Of a DNA stretch of 64,000 nt, positions 1-10,730 are shown one piece after another. The translations under genes were made by a program, and so were the position numbers. The notes below the pieces were generated by a model. It was given only the letters and a program-made list of their open reading frames with translations, ran no database searches and was not told the origin of the DNA. The first letter of the stretch is position 1. Each line of letters begins with the position of its first letter. Source of the DNA: Burkholderia glumae LMG 2196 = ATCC 33617. Lineage in GTDB: Bacteria > Pseudomonadota > Gammaproteobacteria > Burkholderiales > Burkholderiaceae. The stretch lies in NCBI RefSeq assembly GCF_000960995.1, contig NZ_CP009435.1:2418001-2482000 (forward strand), given 5' to 3'.

Positions 1-209
1 AAGCGATGCTTTCCTCGCTGCGGCTCGGCCGCAGGGGCCGTGCAATCGGACTGATCCCGTGCAAAATAGGTTGTGCGCACGGCTTTATATCATGAAAATA
101 CGGCAAATCCGACTAGCAAGAATCCCCGACCGCTGCTTGCTGCTCGCGTCACCGTGCCCACGAGGTGCGGTAAGCTGCTGATTCGCCTGGGTCTTTATGA
201 CATTTCCTT

Positions 210-1280
210 ATGCCGCGCCCGATTTCCGCCACGATTCATACCGCCGCACTTGCTAACAATCTCGCGGCCGCGCGCCGTTTCGCGCCGCGCTCGAAGGTCT
301 GGGCCGTCGTCAAGGCCAATGCCTACGGGCACGGCCTCGCGCGCGCGTTCCCCGGGCTGCGCGGCACCGACGGCTTCGGCCTGCTCGACGTCGACGAGGC
401 GGTGCGCCTGCGCGAGCTGGGCTGGGCGGGGCCGATCCTGCTGCTCGAGGGCTTCTTCCGCTCGACCGACGTGGACGTGATCGATCGCTACAGCCTTACC
501 ACCGCGCTGCATAACGACGATCAGATGCGCATGCTCGAGACGGCGCGCCTGTCGAAGCCGGTCAACATCCTCTTGAAGATGAACAGCGGCATGAACCGGC
601 TCGGCTATTCGGTCGACAAGTATCGCGCGGCCTGGGAGCGTGCGCGGACCTGTCCCGGAATCGGCCAGATCACGCTGATGACGCACTTCGCCGATGCCGA
701 CGGCGAGCGCGGCGTGGCCGCGCAGATGGCCGCGTTCGAGCGCGGCGCCGAGGGCATCGCCGGCGCGCGCTGCCTCGCGAACTCGGCCGCCGTGATGTGG
801 CACGCGCAAACCCATCACGACTGGGTGCGCCCCGGCATCCTGCTGTATGGCGCCTCGCCCTCGGGCCGCGCGGCCGACATCGCCGACGCCGGGCTGCAGC
901 CGGCCATGACGCTCGCCTCCGAGCTGATCGCCGTGCAGTCGATCAAGGCGGGCGACGCGGTGGGTTACGGCGGCGCGTTCGTCGCCACGCAGGCGATGCG
1001 GATCGGCGTGGTGGCCTGCGGCTATGCCGACGGCTATCCGCGGGTCGCGCCGGAGGGCACGCCGGTGCTGGTCGACGGGGTGCGCACGCGGATCGTCGGA
1101 CGCGTCTCGATGGACATGATCACGGTCGACCTGACGCCGGTGCCGCAGGCCGGGATCGGCGCGCGCGTCGAGCTCTGGGGCCGCGCGCTGCCGGTCGACG
1201 ACGTGGCCGCGCACTGCGCGACGGTGGGCTACGAACTGATGTGCGCGGTGGCCCAGCGCGTGCCGGTTCGGGCGGAATAA
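210..1280 (+). CDS. alr: Alanine racemase
   Basis: This cytosolic PLP enzyme interconverts L- and D-alanine and so supplies D-Ala for peptidoglycan. The 356-residue length is normal. The PLP-binding lysine is K35 in the motif AVVKANAYGHG, and the C-terminal half carries the family stretches GYGG and GYADGYPR that hold the second catalytic residue (the tyrosine). The ATG start gives the usual N-terminus, although no clear Shine-Dalgarno sequence precedes it. radA begins 10 nt after its stop, so the two are probably cotranscribed, an arrangement common in Burkholderia. The gene shows no anomaly. Whether this is the only alanine racemase of the cell (a catabolic DadX may exist elsewhere) cannot be judged here. 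Confidence 0.96.
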   Translation: MPRPISATIHTAALANNLAAARRFAPRSKVWAVVKANAYGHGLARAFPGLRGTDGFGLLDVDEAVRLRELGWAGPILLLEGFFRSTDVDVIDRYSLTTALHNDDQMRMLETARLSKPVNILLKMNSGMNRLGYSVDKYRAAWERARTCPGIGQITLMTHFADADGERGVAAQMAAFERGAEGIAGARCLANSAAVMWHAQTHHDWVRPGILLYGASPSGRAADIADAGLQPAMTLASELIAVQSIKAGDAVGYGGAFVATQAMRIGVVACGYADGYPRVAPEGTPVLVDGVRTRIVGRVSMDMITVDLTPVPQAGIGARVELWGRALPVDDVAAHCATVGYELMCAVAQRVPVRAE

Positions 1281-1290
1281 GGGCGGGTTC

Positions 1291-2667
1291 GTGGCAAAAC
1301 AGAAAACCGTCTACGTCTGTACTGCATGCGGCGGCCAGTCGCCGAAATGGCAGGGCCAGTGCCCGGCCTGCCATGCCTGGAACACGCTGCTCGAATCGGC
1401 TGCCGAGACGCCGTCCTCGCACCGCTTCCAGGCGCTCGCCAAGAGCGCGCCGGTGCAGCGCCTGGCCGACATCGACGCGGCCGACGTGCCGCGCTTCACG
1501 ACCGGCATCGGCGAGTTCGATCGCGTGCTCGGCGGCGGGCTGGTGGCGGGCGGCGTGGTGCTGATCGGCGGCGACCCCGGCATCGGCAAGTCCACGCTGC
1601 TGCTGCAGTCGCTCGCGCAGCTCGCGAGCCAACGGCGCGCGCTCTACATCAGCGGCGAGGAATCGGCCGCGCAGATCGCGCTGCGCGCGCAGCGGCTCGC
1701 GCTGCTCGACCATGGCGGCGACGCGGCCGACCTGAAGCTGCTGGCCGAGATCCAGCTCGAGAAGATCCAGGCCACGATCGACGCGGAGCGCCCCGACGTG
1801 GCCGTGATCGATTCGATCCAGACGGTCTATTCGGACGCGCTGTCGTCGGCGCCGGGCTCGGTCGCGCAGGTGCGCGAGTGCGCGGCGCAGCTCACGCGCA
1901 TCGCCAAGCAGTCCGGCACCGCGATCATAATGGTCGGTCACGTCACGAAGGAGGGCGCCCTGGCCGGCCCGCGCGTGCTCGAGCACATCGTCGACACGGT
2001 GCTGTATTTCGAGGGCGACACGCATTCGTCGTACCGGCTGGTGCGCGCGATCAAGAACCGCTTCGGCGCCGTCAACGAACTCGGCGTGTTCGCGATGACC
2101 GAGCGCGGCTTGCGCGGCGTGGCGAACCCGTCCGCGCTGTTCCTCTCGCAGCACGAGGAGGTGGTGCCCGGCTCCTGCGTGCTGGTCACGCAGGAGGGCT
2201 CGCGGCCGCTGCTGGTGGAGGTGCAGGCGCTCGTCGACACCGCCAACGTGCCGAATCCGCGCCGGCTCGCCGTCGGGCTCGAACAGAACCGGCTGGCCAT
2301 GCTGCTGGCCGTGCTGCACCGCCACGCGGGCATCGCCTGCTTCGATCAGGACGTGTTCCTGAATGCGGTGGGCGGCGTCAAGATCACCGAGCCGGCGGCC
2401 GATCTGGCGGTGCTGCTGGCGATCCATTCGTCGATGCGTAACAAAGCGTTGCCGAAGGGTCTGATCGTATTCGGCGAAGTGGGGCTGGCCGGCGAGATCC
2501 GGCCGTCGCCGCGCGGCCAGGAGCGCCTGCGCGAGGCCGCCAAGCTGGGCTTCACGATGGCCCTGATTCCCAAGGCCAACGCGCCCAAGCAGCCGATCGA
2601 GGGGCTCACCGTGATGGCCGTCGAGCGCATCGAGCAGGCCATCGACCGCGTGCGCGGCCTCGAGTGA
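1291..2667 (+). CDS. radA: DNA repair protein RadA (branch-migration ATPase)
   Basis: RadA (Sms) is a RecA-like ATPase that drives branch migration at recombination intermediates. The protein has 458 residues, the family norm. It shows an N-terminal C4 zinc finger (C10, C13, C24, C27), a Walker A motif GGDPGIGKST at about residues 93-102, the RadA-specific KNRFG motif at 255-259, and a C-terminal Lon-like domain. It lies 10 nt after alr in the same direction. The next gene, a DUF2866 protein, is separated by about 137 nt. All diagnostic motifs are intact. Confidence 0.97.
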   Translation: MAKQKTVYVCTACGGQSPKWQGQCPACHAWNTLLESAAETPSSHRFQALAKSAPVQRLADIDAADVPRFTTGIGEFDRVLGGGLVAGGVVLIGGDPGIGKSTLLLQSLAQLASQRRALYISGEESAAQIALRAQRLALLDHGGDAADLKLLAEIQLEKIQATIDAERPDVAVIDSIQTVYSDALSSAPGSVAQVRECAAQLTRIAKQSGTAIIMVGHVTKEGALAGPRVLEHIVDTVLYFEGDTHSSYRLVRAIKNRFGAVNELGVFAMTERGLRGVANPSALFLSQHEEVVPGSCVLVTQEGSRPLLVEVQALVDTANVPNPRRLAVGLEQNRLAMLLAVLHRHAGIACFDQDVFLNAVGGVKITEPAADLAVLLAIHSSMRNKALPKGLIVFGEVGLAGEIRPSPRGQERLREAAKLGFTMALIPKANAPKQPIEGLTVMAVERIEQAIDRVRGLE

Positions 2668-2804
2668 GGCCGTGCGGCGCCCGCCGCGCGGTAACTCCAT
2701 GTAACGTTTCCATGCACCGCTGTAACTCGTCGCGCCGCGGTTTTCCCCTATGCTTGGCCGCATCGTGTCTCGCCGGTGTGGCCGGTCGGAAAGGAAACCC
2801 AACC

Positions 2805-3068
2805 TTGAAACAGTCACAGCAAGCTGTCGGTCAGCATCTCTACAACCTGCGCGGCTGCCGCGTGTCGGAGCCGATCCGGCCGCCCTTCGGCCGGGGCTGC
2901 CGGATCGTGGAATGGGTCGATGACGAAGGGCGGATCGCGCGCCGCGTGGTGGCCGAGCACGTCACCGAGGCGGAGGTGGTCGAGACGATACGCCGGCCGC
3001 TCGACGGGCGTCGCTACCTGATGCACGACGACGAGCAGATGCCGCGCGAGACCCTGCCGCGCCGCTGA
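2805..3068 (+). CDS. DUF2866 family small protein
   Basis: This is a small protein of about 87 residues with no known function, resembling the DUF2866 family that I know mainly from Burkholderia. The frame is open from 2664, but the upstream part is atypical. I place the start at TTG 2805 because an AAGGAAA ribosome-binding site lies at 2791-2797 with good spacing and the conserved-looking part begins there. The sequence is soluble, rich in Arg and Glu, with no signal peptide or membrane segment. Two recognisable blocks are a Pro/Gly-rich RPPFGRGCR segment and a WVDDEGRIARRVV strand-like segment. It converges with the ABC-F gene. The exact start is moderately certain. Confidence 0.7.
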   Translation: MKQSQQAVGQHLYNLRGCRVSEPIRPPFGRGCRIVEWVDDEGRIARRVVAEHVTEAEVVETIRRPLDGRRYLMHDDEQMPRETLPRR

Positions 3069-3108
3069 CCACGCGCCGGCCTGCGGGCGGGCGCGCCGCG
3101 GCCCTTGC

Positions 3109-5043
<1,935 letters not shown>

Positions 5044-5237
5044 GACGGGAGCAGGGAAGAGGCGGGAAAGACCGCTATTCTAGACCGCCCGCCCGCCCGC
5101 TGCGGGCGATTCTCCGTTCGGGCGGCCGGCGCGCCCGGACGGTTTCGCATAGACTGCGTGACGGGCGGCGGCCGGTCGCCGCGTTTCGAAACGCCGCCGC
5201 AGTTCCCATTCGCCCATATCCGTCAGGAGGCAAACCG

Positions 5238-5717
5238 ATGTCGACACTCTATTCATTCAGCGCCAACGCGCTCGGCGGCGGCGAGGTCTCGCTCGATGCC
5301 TATCGCGGCAAGGTGCTGCTGATCGTCAACACCGCGAGCGAATGCGGGTTCACGCCGCAGTACGCGGGCCTGCAGCAGCTGCACGAGCGCTTCGGCGCGC
5401 GCGGGCTGGCCGTGCTCGGCTTCCCGTGCAACCAGTTCGGCGGCCAGGAGCCCGGCGACGCCGCGCAGATCGGCGCGTTCTGCGAGCAGCGCTTCGGCGT
5501 CACGTTCCCGCTGTTCGAGAAGATCGACGTGAAGGGCGAGCATGCGCATCCGCTGTTCCGCTACCTGACCGACGAGGCGCCGGGCCTGCTCGGCACCAAG
5601 ATGATCAAGTGGAATTTCACGAAGTTCCTGGCGGACCGCAGCGGCAACGTCGTCAAGCGCTACGCGCCGCAGACCAAGCCCGACGAGATCGCCGAGGACA
5701 TCGAAAAGCTGCTGTGA
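5238..5717 (+). CDS. Glutathione peroxidase (cysteine type)
   Basis: This thiol peroxidase reduces hydrogen peroxide and organic hydroperoxides; bacterial members often use thioredoxin rather than glutathione. It has 159 residues with a thioredoxin fold. The peroxidatic cysteine is C36 in NTASECGFTPQ, in place of the selenocysteine of animal enzymes. The glutamine of the tetrad lies in NQFGGQEPG (Q70), and the Trp/Asn pair in KWNFTKFL. A strong AGGAGG ribosome-binding site sits 8 nt before the ATG. It is convergent with the cardiolipin synthase gene, only 41 nt away, and appears monocistronic. Confidence 0.93.
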   Translation: MSTLYSFSANALGGGEVSLDAYRGKVLLIVNTASECGFTPQYAGLQQLHERFGARGLAVLGFPCNQFGGQEPGDAAQIGAFCEQRFGVTFPLFEKIDVKGEHAHPLFRYLTDEAPGLLGTKMIKWNFTKFLADRSGNVVKRYAPQTKPDEIAEDIEKLL

Positions 5718-5758
5718 GCTGCCCGGCGGCGCGGTGCCGGGGCCGGGGCCGGGGCGGC

Positions 5759-7198
5759 TCAGAGGATCGGCGCGAACAGCCGCGCGACGTGTATCAGCAT
5801 GCGCCGCCAGGCGCCCGCGCGCGCCAGCTCGCCGCGATCGACCTCGTCGGCGCAGGCGAAGTCGGCCGTGAGCATCGCGTCGACGTCGGCCGCGAAGCCG
5901 GCGTCCACGGTCAGCACCATGATCTCGAAGTTGAGGCGGAACGAACGGTTGTCGAGGTTCGCGCTGCCGATCGCGGCGGCCTTGCCGTCGATCAGCACCA
6001 CCTTCTGGTGCAGGAAGCCGGGCCGGTAGCGGAAGATCCGCACGCCGGCCTCGATCAGGTCGCGCGCGTAGAGCTTCGAGGCCTCGAACACCACGTAGTG
6101 GTCGCGCCGGATCGGGATCAGGATCCGCACGTCCACGCCGCGCATCACCGCGAGCTTGAGCGCCGCGATCACGGCCTCGTCGGGCACCAGGTAGGGCGTG
6201 GTGATCCAGACCCGCTCGCGCGCCGCGTGGATCGCCTCGACGAAGAACAGCGAGCCGGTCTCCTGCTTGTCGGCCGGCCCCATCGGCACCACCAGGCAAT
6301 GCATGTCCTGGTCCGGCGCCGCGGGCGGCGTCGGCGCGGCGGCCGGCAGCGACTGGGTGGCCCAGTGCCAGTCCTCCGCGAACACGTACTGGATGTTGGC
6401 GACCACCGGCCCGCGCAGCTCGATGTGCGTGTCGCGCCACGGCGAGAGCCGCGGGTTCGCGCCGAGATACTCCACGCCCACGTTGTGGCCGCCCACGAAC
6501 GCGCATTCGCCGTCCACCACCACGATCTTGCGGTGATTGCGGAAGTTGAGCTGGAAGCGGTTGACGAACTGCTTGTGGGTGGCGAACGGATGGACCTCGA
6601 CGCCGCCCGCGCGCAGCCGGTTCACGTAGGCGTGCGGCAGGTCGAAGCTGCCGATGCTGTCGTACAGCAGATAGCAGCGCAGGCCGCGCGCGGCGCAGGC
6701 GAGCAGCGCGTCGCGCAGCATTTCGCCGAGCGTGTCGTCGCGCACGATGAAGAACTGCACGATCACGTAGTGACGCGCCGCTTCGATCGCCGCGAGGATC
6801 GCCGCGAACGTCGCCTCGCCGTTCACCAGCAGCCGCACCGCGTTGCCGCCCACGAACGGCATGCCGCCGAGGTGGGTCAGCGCGCGCACCGTCGCGAGCC
6901 CGAGCGTATCGGCCGGGGCGCCGAGCGAGCTGCCGTGCGTGTCCCAGGCCGAGGGGCGCGAGCGCGTGCGCAGCGCGGCCGTCTCGTGGCGGCGCGCGTT
7001 CACGTAGCCGGAGAACTTGCTGCGGCCGAGGAACAGGTAGGGGATCAGCGTCAGGTACGGCATCGCGGTCAGCGAGACCGCCCAGGCGATCGCGCCCTGC
7101 GAGGTGCGGGTGTTGAGGATCGCGTGGCATGCCGCGATCGTCCCGAGGATGTGGGCGAGCGCGACGAAGGTGCCGAGATGGAGCCAGTCGAGTTGCAT
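5759..7198 (-). CDS. cls: Cardiolipin synthase (two HKD motifs)
   Basis: This membrane-bound phospholipase D superfamily enzyme makes cardiolipin from phosphatidylglycerol. It has 479 residues from the ATG at 7198. The two N-terminal hydrophobic helices (about 5-27 and 36-57) come first. The first HKD motif is H222-x-K224-x4-D229 and the second is H397-x-K399-x4-D404. The open frame continues upstream to 7972, but that part overlaps prmB on the same strand and is low-complexity, so the ATG before MQLDWLH is preferred. It follows prmB by 128 nt. Which of the Cls paralogues (ClsA/B/C type) it is cannot be decided, though the two N-terminal helices resemble ClsA. Confidence 0.93.
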   Translation of the reverse strand: MQLDWLHLGTFVALAHILGTIAACHAILNTRTSQGAIAWAVSLTAMPYLTLIPYLFLGRSKFSGYVNARRHETAALRTRSRPSAWDTHGSSLGAPADTLGLATVRALTHLGGMPFVGGNAVRLLVNGEATFAAILAAIEAARHYVIVQFFIVRDDTLGEMLRDALLACAARGLRCYLLYDSIGSFDLPHAYVNRLRAGGVEVHPFATHKQFVNRFQLNFRNHRKIVVVDGECAFVGGHNVGVEYLGANPRLSPWRDTHIELRGPVVANIQYVFAEDWHWATQSLPAAAPTPPAAPDQDMHCLVVPMGPADKQETGSLFFVEAIHAARERVWITTPYLVPDEAVIAALKLAVMRGVDVRILIPIRRDHYVVFEASKLYARDLIEAGVRIFRYRPGFLHQKVVLIDGKAAAIGSANLDNRSFRLNFEIMVLTVDAGFAADVDAMLTADFACADEVDRGELARAGAWRRMLIHVARLFAPIL

Positions 7199-7326
7199 CG
7201 AGCGTGGAGGTCCGGATGGTTCGCGGCGCGCCGCGGGATGCGGCAGCCGGTCCTGCATCTTATCGAACCGCGCCGTCCGGCGCGAGTTGCGGGCCATCCG
7301 TCCCGCGCCGGCCGTCCCGCGTCGCC

Positions 7327-8253
7327 TTATGCCGAATGCGGCAGATCGGCGGCGTGGATCAGGAACACGCAGTCGTCGCCGGCGCTGGTCGGCAGCCAGA
7401 TCAGGTCGAGCCCGCCGAACGCGGCCTCGACGTGCGGCCGCTCGTTGCCGATCTCGACCACCAGCACGCCGTCTTCCTTCAGCCACTTCTTCGCCTCGCG
7501 CAGGATCCGCCGCACCACGTCCATGCCGTCGTCGCCGCCCGCCAGCGCCATCTCGGGCTCGTGGCGGTACTCGTCGGGCAGCGCGGCCATCGAGGCGGCG
7601 TTCACGTAGGGCGGATTGCTCAGGATCACGTCGTAGCGCAGCTCCGGATCGGCGAGCCGCTCGGCGGGCAGCGGCGCGTAGAGGTCGCCGTGGTGCAGCG
7701 CGATGCGGTGGTCGAGCCGGTAGTCCGCCACGTTGATCTCGGCCACGGCGAGAGCGTCCTCGGACAGGTCGACCGCGTCGATCTCGGCGTTCGGGAACGC
7801 CTCGGCCGCGAGCACCGCGAGGCAGCCCGAGCCGGTGCAGAGCTCGAGCACGGCACCGACCTGCTCGGGGTCGGCCACGTAGGGCTGCAGGCCGTCGTCG
7901 AGCAACTCGCCGATGAACGAGCGCGGCACGATCACGCGCTCGTCGACGTAGAAGCGGTGGCCGTGCATCCACGCCTCGTTGGTCAAGTAGGCAGCCGGCA
8001 GGCGCTCCCCGGCGCGGCGCTCGATGCGCTGCAATACCGCGTCGATCTCGTCGGCCAGCAGGCGCGCGTCGAGGAACGGCTCGAGCGTGTCGAGCGGCAG
8101 GTGCAGCGTATGCAGCACCAGATAGACGGCTTCGTCGTAGGCGTTGTCCGAGCCGTGGCCGAACGCGAGCTGCGCGGCCGAGAAGCGCGTCACCGCATAG
8201 CGGACCAGGTCGCGGACGGTCTGGAACGGCGTGGTGGGCGTGGGGGTCGTCAT
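7327..8253 (-). CDS. prmB: Ribosomal protein L3 N5-glutamine methyltransferase
   Basis: PrmB methylates a glutamine side chain of ribosomal protein L3, using S-adenosylmethionine. It has 308 residues. The SAM-binding motif ELCTGSGC is at 137-144 and the catalytic NPPY motif at 213-216; the long N-terminal helical domain is that of PrmB rather than PrmC. The start lies 10 nt after the end of dapE, so it is the last gene of the dapC-dapD-arsC-dapE-prmB series. PrmC (release factors) is the nearest alternative, but the N-terminal sequence and the dap context favour PrmB. Confidence 0.93.
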   Translation of the reverse strand: MTTPTPTTPFQTVRDLVRYAVTRFSAAQLAFGHGSDNAYDEAVYLVLHTLHLPLDTLEPFLDARLLADEIDAVLQRIERRAGERLPAAYLTNEAWMHGHRFYVDERVIVPRSFIGELLDDGLQPYVADPEQVGAVLELCTGSGCLAVLAAEAFPNAEIDAVDLSEDALAVAEINVADYRLDHRIALHHGDLYAPLPAERLADPELRYDVILSNPPYVNAASMAALPDEYRHEPEMALAGGDDGMDVVRRILREAKKWLKEDGVLVVEIGNERPHVEAAFGGLDLIWLPTSAGDDCVFLIHAADLPHSA

Positions 8254-8263
8254 GGCGGCTCCG

Positions 8264-9403
8264 TCAGGCGATCAGTTGTTCGAGCACGCGGCGGTACACG
8301 TTCTTGAGCGGGTCGACGAAGCGCAGCTCGATGTGCTCGTCGATCTTGTGGATCGAGCCGTTGGGCGGGCCGAACTCGATCACCTGCGGGCAGATCCGCG
8401 CGATGAAGCGGCCGTCGGAGGTCCCGCCCGTGGTCGACAGCTCGGTCACCACGCCGGTTTCGGCGAGGATCGCCCGCTCCAGCGCGTCCGACAGCTCGCC
8501 GCGCGGCGTCAGGAACGGCAGCCCGCTGACCGACCAGGTCAGCGCGTATTCGAAGCCGTGCCGGTCGAGGATCGCGTGGACACGCGCCTTGAGCCCGTCC
8601 ACCGTGCTCGCGGTCGAGAAGCGGAAGTTGAACAGCAGCGTGACGTGGCCGGGAATCACGTTGGTCGCGCCGGTGCCGCCGTGCAGGTTCGAGACCTGCC
8701 AGGTGGTGGGCGGGAAATACTCGTTGCCGTCGTCCCAGCGTTCGGCGGCCAGTTCGGCCAGCGCCGGCGCGAGCAGGTGGATCGGATTCTTCGCCAGATG
8801 CGGATAGGCGATGTGGCCTTGCACGCCCTTCACGACGAGTTCGCCCGACATCGAGCCGCGCCGGCCGTTCTTGACCATGTCGCCGAGCGTGGCCGACGAG
8901 GTCGGCTCGCCGACGATGCAGTAGTCGAGGCGCTCGCCGCGCGCGGCGAGCGCCTCGATCACCTTGACGGTGCCGTCGGTGGCGGGGCCTTCCTCGTCGC
9001 TCGTGATCAGCATCGCGATCGAGCCGCGATGGTCCGGGTGGGCGGCCACGAACTCCTCGCTTGCCACCACGAAGCCGGCCAGCGAGGTCTTCATGTCGGC
9101 CGCACCGCGGCCGTAGAGCCTGCCGTCGCGATGCGCGGGGACGAAGGGCGGCGAGCTCCACTGTTCGAGCGGGCCGGTCGGCACCACGTCGGTGTGGCCC
9201 GCGAACGCGAGCAGCTTGCCGTCGCGGCCGGCGCTGCCGCGCCTGACGGCCCACAGATTGGTCACGCCGTTTGAAGCGAGGGTCTCGCAGTCGAAGCCGA
9301 TCGCGGCGAGGCGCTCGATCATGATCTGCTGGCAGTGCTGGTCGTCGGGCGTCACCGACGCGCGGGCGATCAGCTGTTCGGTAAGGGCAAGGGTGGCGGA
9401 CAT
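8264..9403 (-). CDS. dapE: Succinyl-diaminopimelate desuccinylase
   Basis: DapE hydrolyses N-succinyl-LL-2,6-diaminopimelate to LL-diaminopimelate and succinate in the lysine and peptidoglycan pathway. It is a dinuclear zinc M20 peptidase of 379 residues. Metal and catalytic residues are visible as H70 in GHTDVVPTG, D103 in GRGAADMK and E137/E138 in SDEEGPATDG, with the C-terminal ligand region around SIHKIDEHIE. I chose the ATG at 9403 (MSATLAL) over the upstream in-frame GTG at 9415, because it gives the family length. It is 97 nt downstream of the ArsC-like gene and 10 nt upstream of prmB. Confidence 0.96.
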   Translation of the reverse strand: MSATLALTEQLIARASVTPDDQHCQQIMIERLAAIGFDCETLASNGVTNLWAVRRGSAGRDGKLLAFAGHTDVVPTGPLEQWSSPPFVPAHRDGRLYGRGAADMKTSLAGFVVASEEFVAAHPDHRGSIAMLITSDEEGPATDGTVKVIEALAARGERLDYCIVGEPTSSATLGDMVKNGRRGSMSGELVVKGVQGHIAYPHLAKNPIHLLAPALAELAAERWDDGNEYFPPTTWQVSNLHGGTGATNVIPGHVTLLFNFRFSTASTVDGLKARVHAILDRHGFEYALTWSVSGLPFLTPRGELSDALERAILAETGVVTELSTTGGTSDGRFIARICPQVIEFGPPNGSIHKIDEHIELRFVDPLKNVYRRVLEQLIA

Positions 9404-9500
9404 GGTTCGGACCACTTTCGATGAAAAATGCCGGCGCGGCGGCCGGCAGGGCGGGGTGGCGCAGCGGCGCGCCGGGTGTCGCGCGCGCCGCGCCGCCGGC

Positions 9501-9857
9501 CTAGGCGGCGAACAGCGCCGCGTACTGGTCGGCCACGAAGCCGACCGCCTTCACGCGGCCGTCGACCACCACCACCGGGCGCTTGATCACCGACGGCTTG
9601 TCGAGCATCAGCGCGATCGCGCCGGCCTCGCTGTCGGCGGCGGCCTTGGCCTCGTCGGGCAGCGCGCGCCAGGTGGTGCCGCGGCGGTTGACGAGCACCT
9701 CCAGCGGCACGTCCTTCAGCCAGCCCTTGATGACGGCCTCGGTGAGGCCGGCCTTCTTGAAGTCATGGAAATCGAACGCGACGTCGTGATCGTCGAGCCA
9801 GCTGCGGGCCTTCTTCACCGTGTCGCAGTTGGGGATGCCGTAGACGACGGTCGTCAT
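9501..9857 (-). CDS. ArsC/YffB-like reductase
   Basis: This 118-residue protein has a thioredoxin-like fold and belongs to the ArsC/Spx superfamily, closest to YffB, which typically sits beside dapE. A single active-site-type cysteine is at C10 in YGIPNCDTVKKA. The conserved KRPVVVVDG block precedes the C-terminus. Despite the ArsC name, no arsenic genes are present and an arsenate reductase role is not supported. The ATG overlaps the dapD stop by one base (TGATG), so translation is probably coupled to dapD. The physiological substrate is unknown. Confidence 0.88.
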   Translation of the reverse strand: MTTVVYGIPNCDTVKKARSWLDDHDVAFDFHDFKKAGLTEAVIKGWLKDVPLEVLVNRRGTTWRALPDEAKAAADSEAGAIALMLDKPSVIKRPVVVVDGRVKAVGFVADQYAALFAA

Positions 9858-10684
9858 CAGTCGCCCCGCAGCAGTTCGTTCAGGCCGACCTTGGCGCGCG
9901 TCTTGGCGTCGACCTTCTTGACGATCACGGCGCAGTACAGGCTGTGCGAGCCGTCCTTGGACGGCAGGTTGCCGGCCACCACCACCGAGCCGGCGGGAAT
10001 CCGGCCGTAGCTGACTTCGCCCGTCTCGCGGTCGTAGATCTTGGTGCTCTGGCCGAGGTAGACGCCCATCGAGATCACCGAGTTTTCCTCGACGATCACG
10101 CCTTCCACGACTTCCGAGCGCGCGCCGATGAAGCAGTTGTCCTCGATGATGACGGGGTTGGCCTGCAGCGGCTCCAGCACGCCGCCGATGCCGACGCCGC
10201 CCGACAGGTGGACGTTCTTGCCGATCTGCGCGCACGAGCCGACGGTGGCCCAGGTGTCGACCATGGTGCCTTCGTCGACGTAGGCGCCGATGTTGGTGTA
10301 CGACGGCATCAGCACCACGTTCCTCGCGATGAACGAGCCGCGCCGCGCGACGGCCGGCGGCACCACGCGGAAGCCGCCCGCGGCGAAGTCCTCGGCCGTG
10401 TAGCTGGCGAACTTCGAGGGCACCTTGTCGTAGAACTGCGAGTAGCCGCCCGCCGGCATCGGTGCGTTGTCCTCGAGGCGGAACGACAGCAGCACGGCCT
10501 TCTTCAGCCATTGATGGACGATCCAGTCGCCGCCCTGCTTCTCGGCCACGCGCAGCGCGCCGCGATCGAGCTGCTCGATCGCGTGGGCGACGGCTTCGCG
10601 GACCTCGGCGGGGGCCGCCTTCGGCGACAGTTCAGCGCGGGTTTCCCACGCGTTGTCGATGATTTGCTGAAGTTGTTGCGACAT
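9857..10684 (-). CDS. dapD: Tetrahydrodipicolinate N-succinyltransferase
   Basis: DapD transfers succinate from succinyl-CoA to tetrahydrodipicolinate, committing the pathway to LL-diaminopimelate. The protein has 275 residues: an N-terminal helical domain (1-100), a left-handed beta helix of hexapeptide repeats (about 105-230) and a C-terminal cap. The start is taken at MSQQLQQIID (10684). The frame is open 30 codons further upstream, but that extension overlaps the region just after dapC and is not typical. It lies 46 nt after dapC and overlaps the ArsC-like gene by one base. Confidence 0.96.
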   Translation of the reverse strand: MSQQLQQIIDNAWETRAELSPKAAPAEVREAVAHAIEQLDRGALRVAEKQGGDWIVHQWLKKAVLLSFRLEDNAPMPAGGYSQFYDKVPSKFASYTAEDFAAGGFRVVPPAVARRGSFIARNVVLMPSYTNIGAYVDEGTMVDTWATVGSCAQIGKNVHLSGGVGIGGVLEPLQANPVIIEDNCFIGARSEVVEGVIVEENSVISMGVYLGQSTKIYDRETGEVSYGRIPAGSVVVAGNLPSKDGSHSLYCAVIVKKVDAKTRAKVGLNELLRGD

Positions 10685-10730
10685 GGTTGATTGCTTCGCT
10701 GGAAGTGGGATGAAGGGGAAACGGGCGGGC

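Noticed and set aside
1..209. Possible end or start of a further gene before alr
   Set aside because: No frame gives a recognisable protein. A GAGGAAA on the minus strand near the edge (about 10-16) could serve a divergent gene lying outside the window, but this cannot be tested.
5238..5717. Possible selenocysteine in glutathione peroxidase
   Set aside because: The active-site codon is TGC (Cys36), and no in-frame TGA occurs.
9501..9857. Arsenate resistance role for the ArsC-like gene
   Set aside because: No arsR, arsB or acr3 is nearby, and the gene sits inside the dap cluster as YffB homologues usually do.
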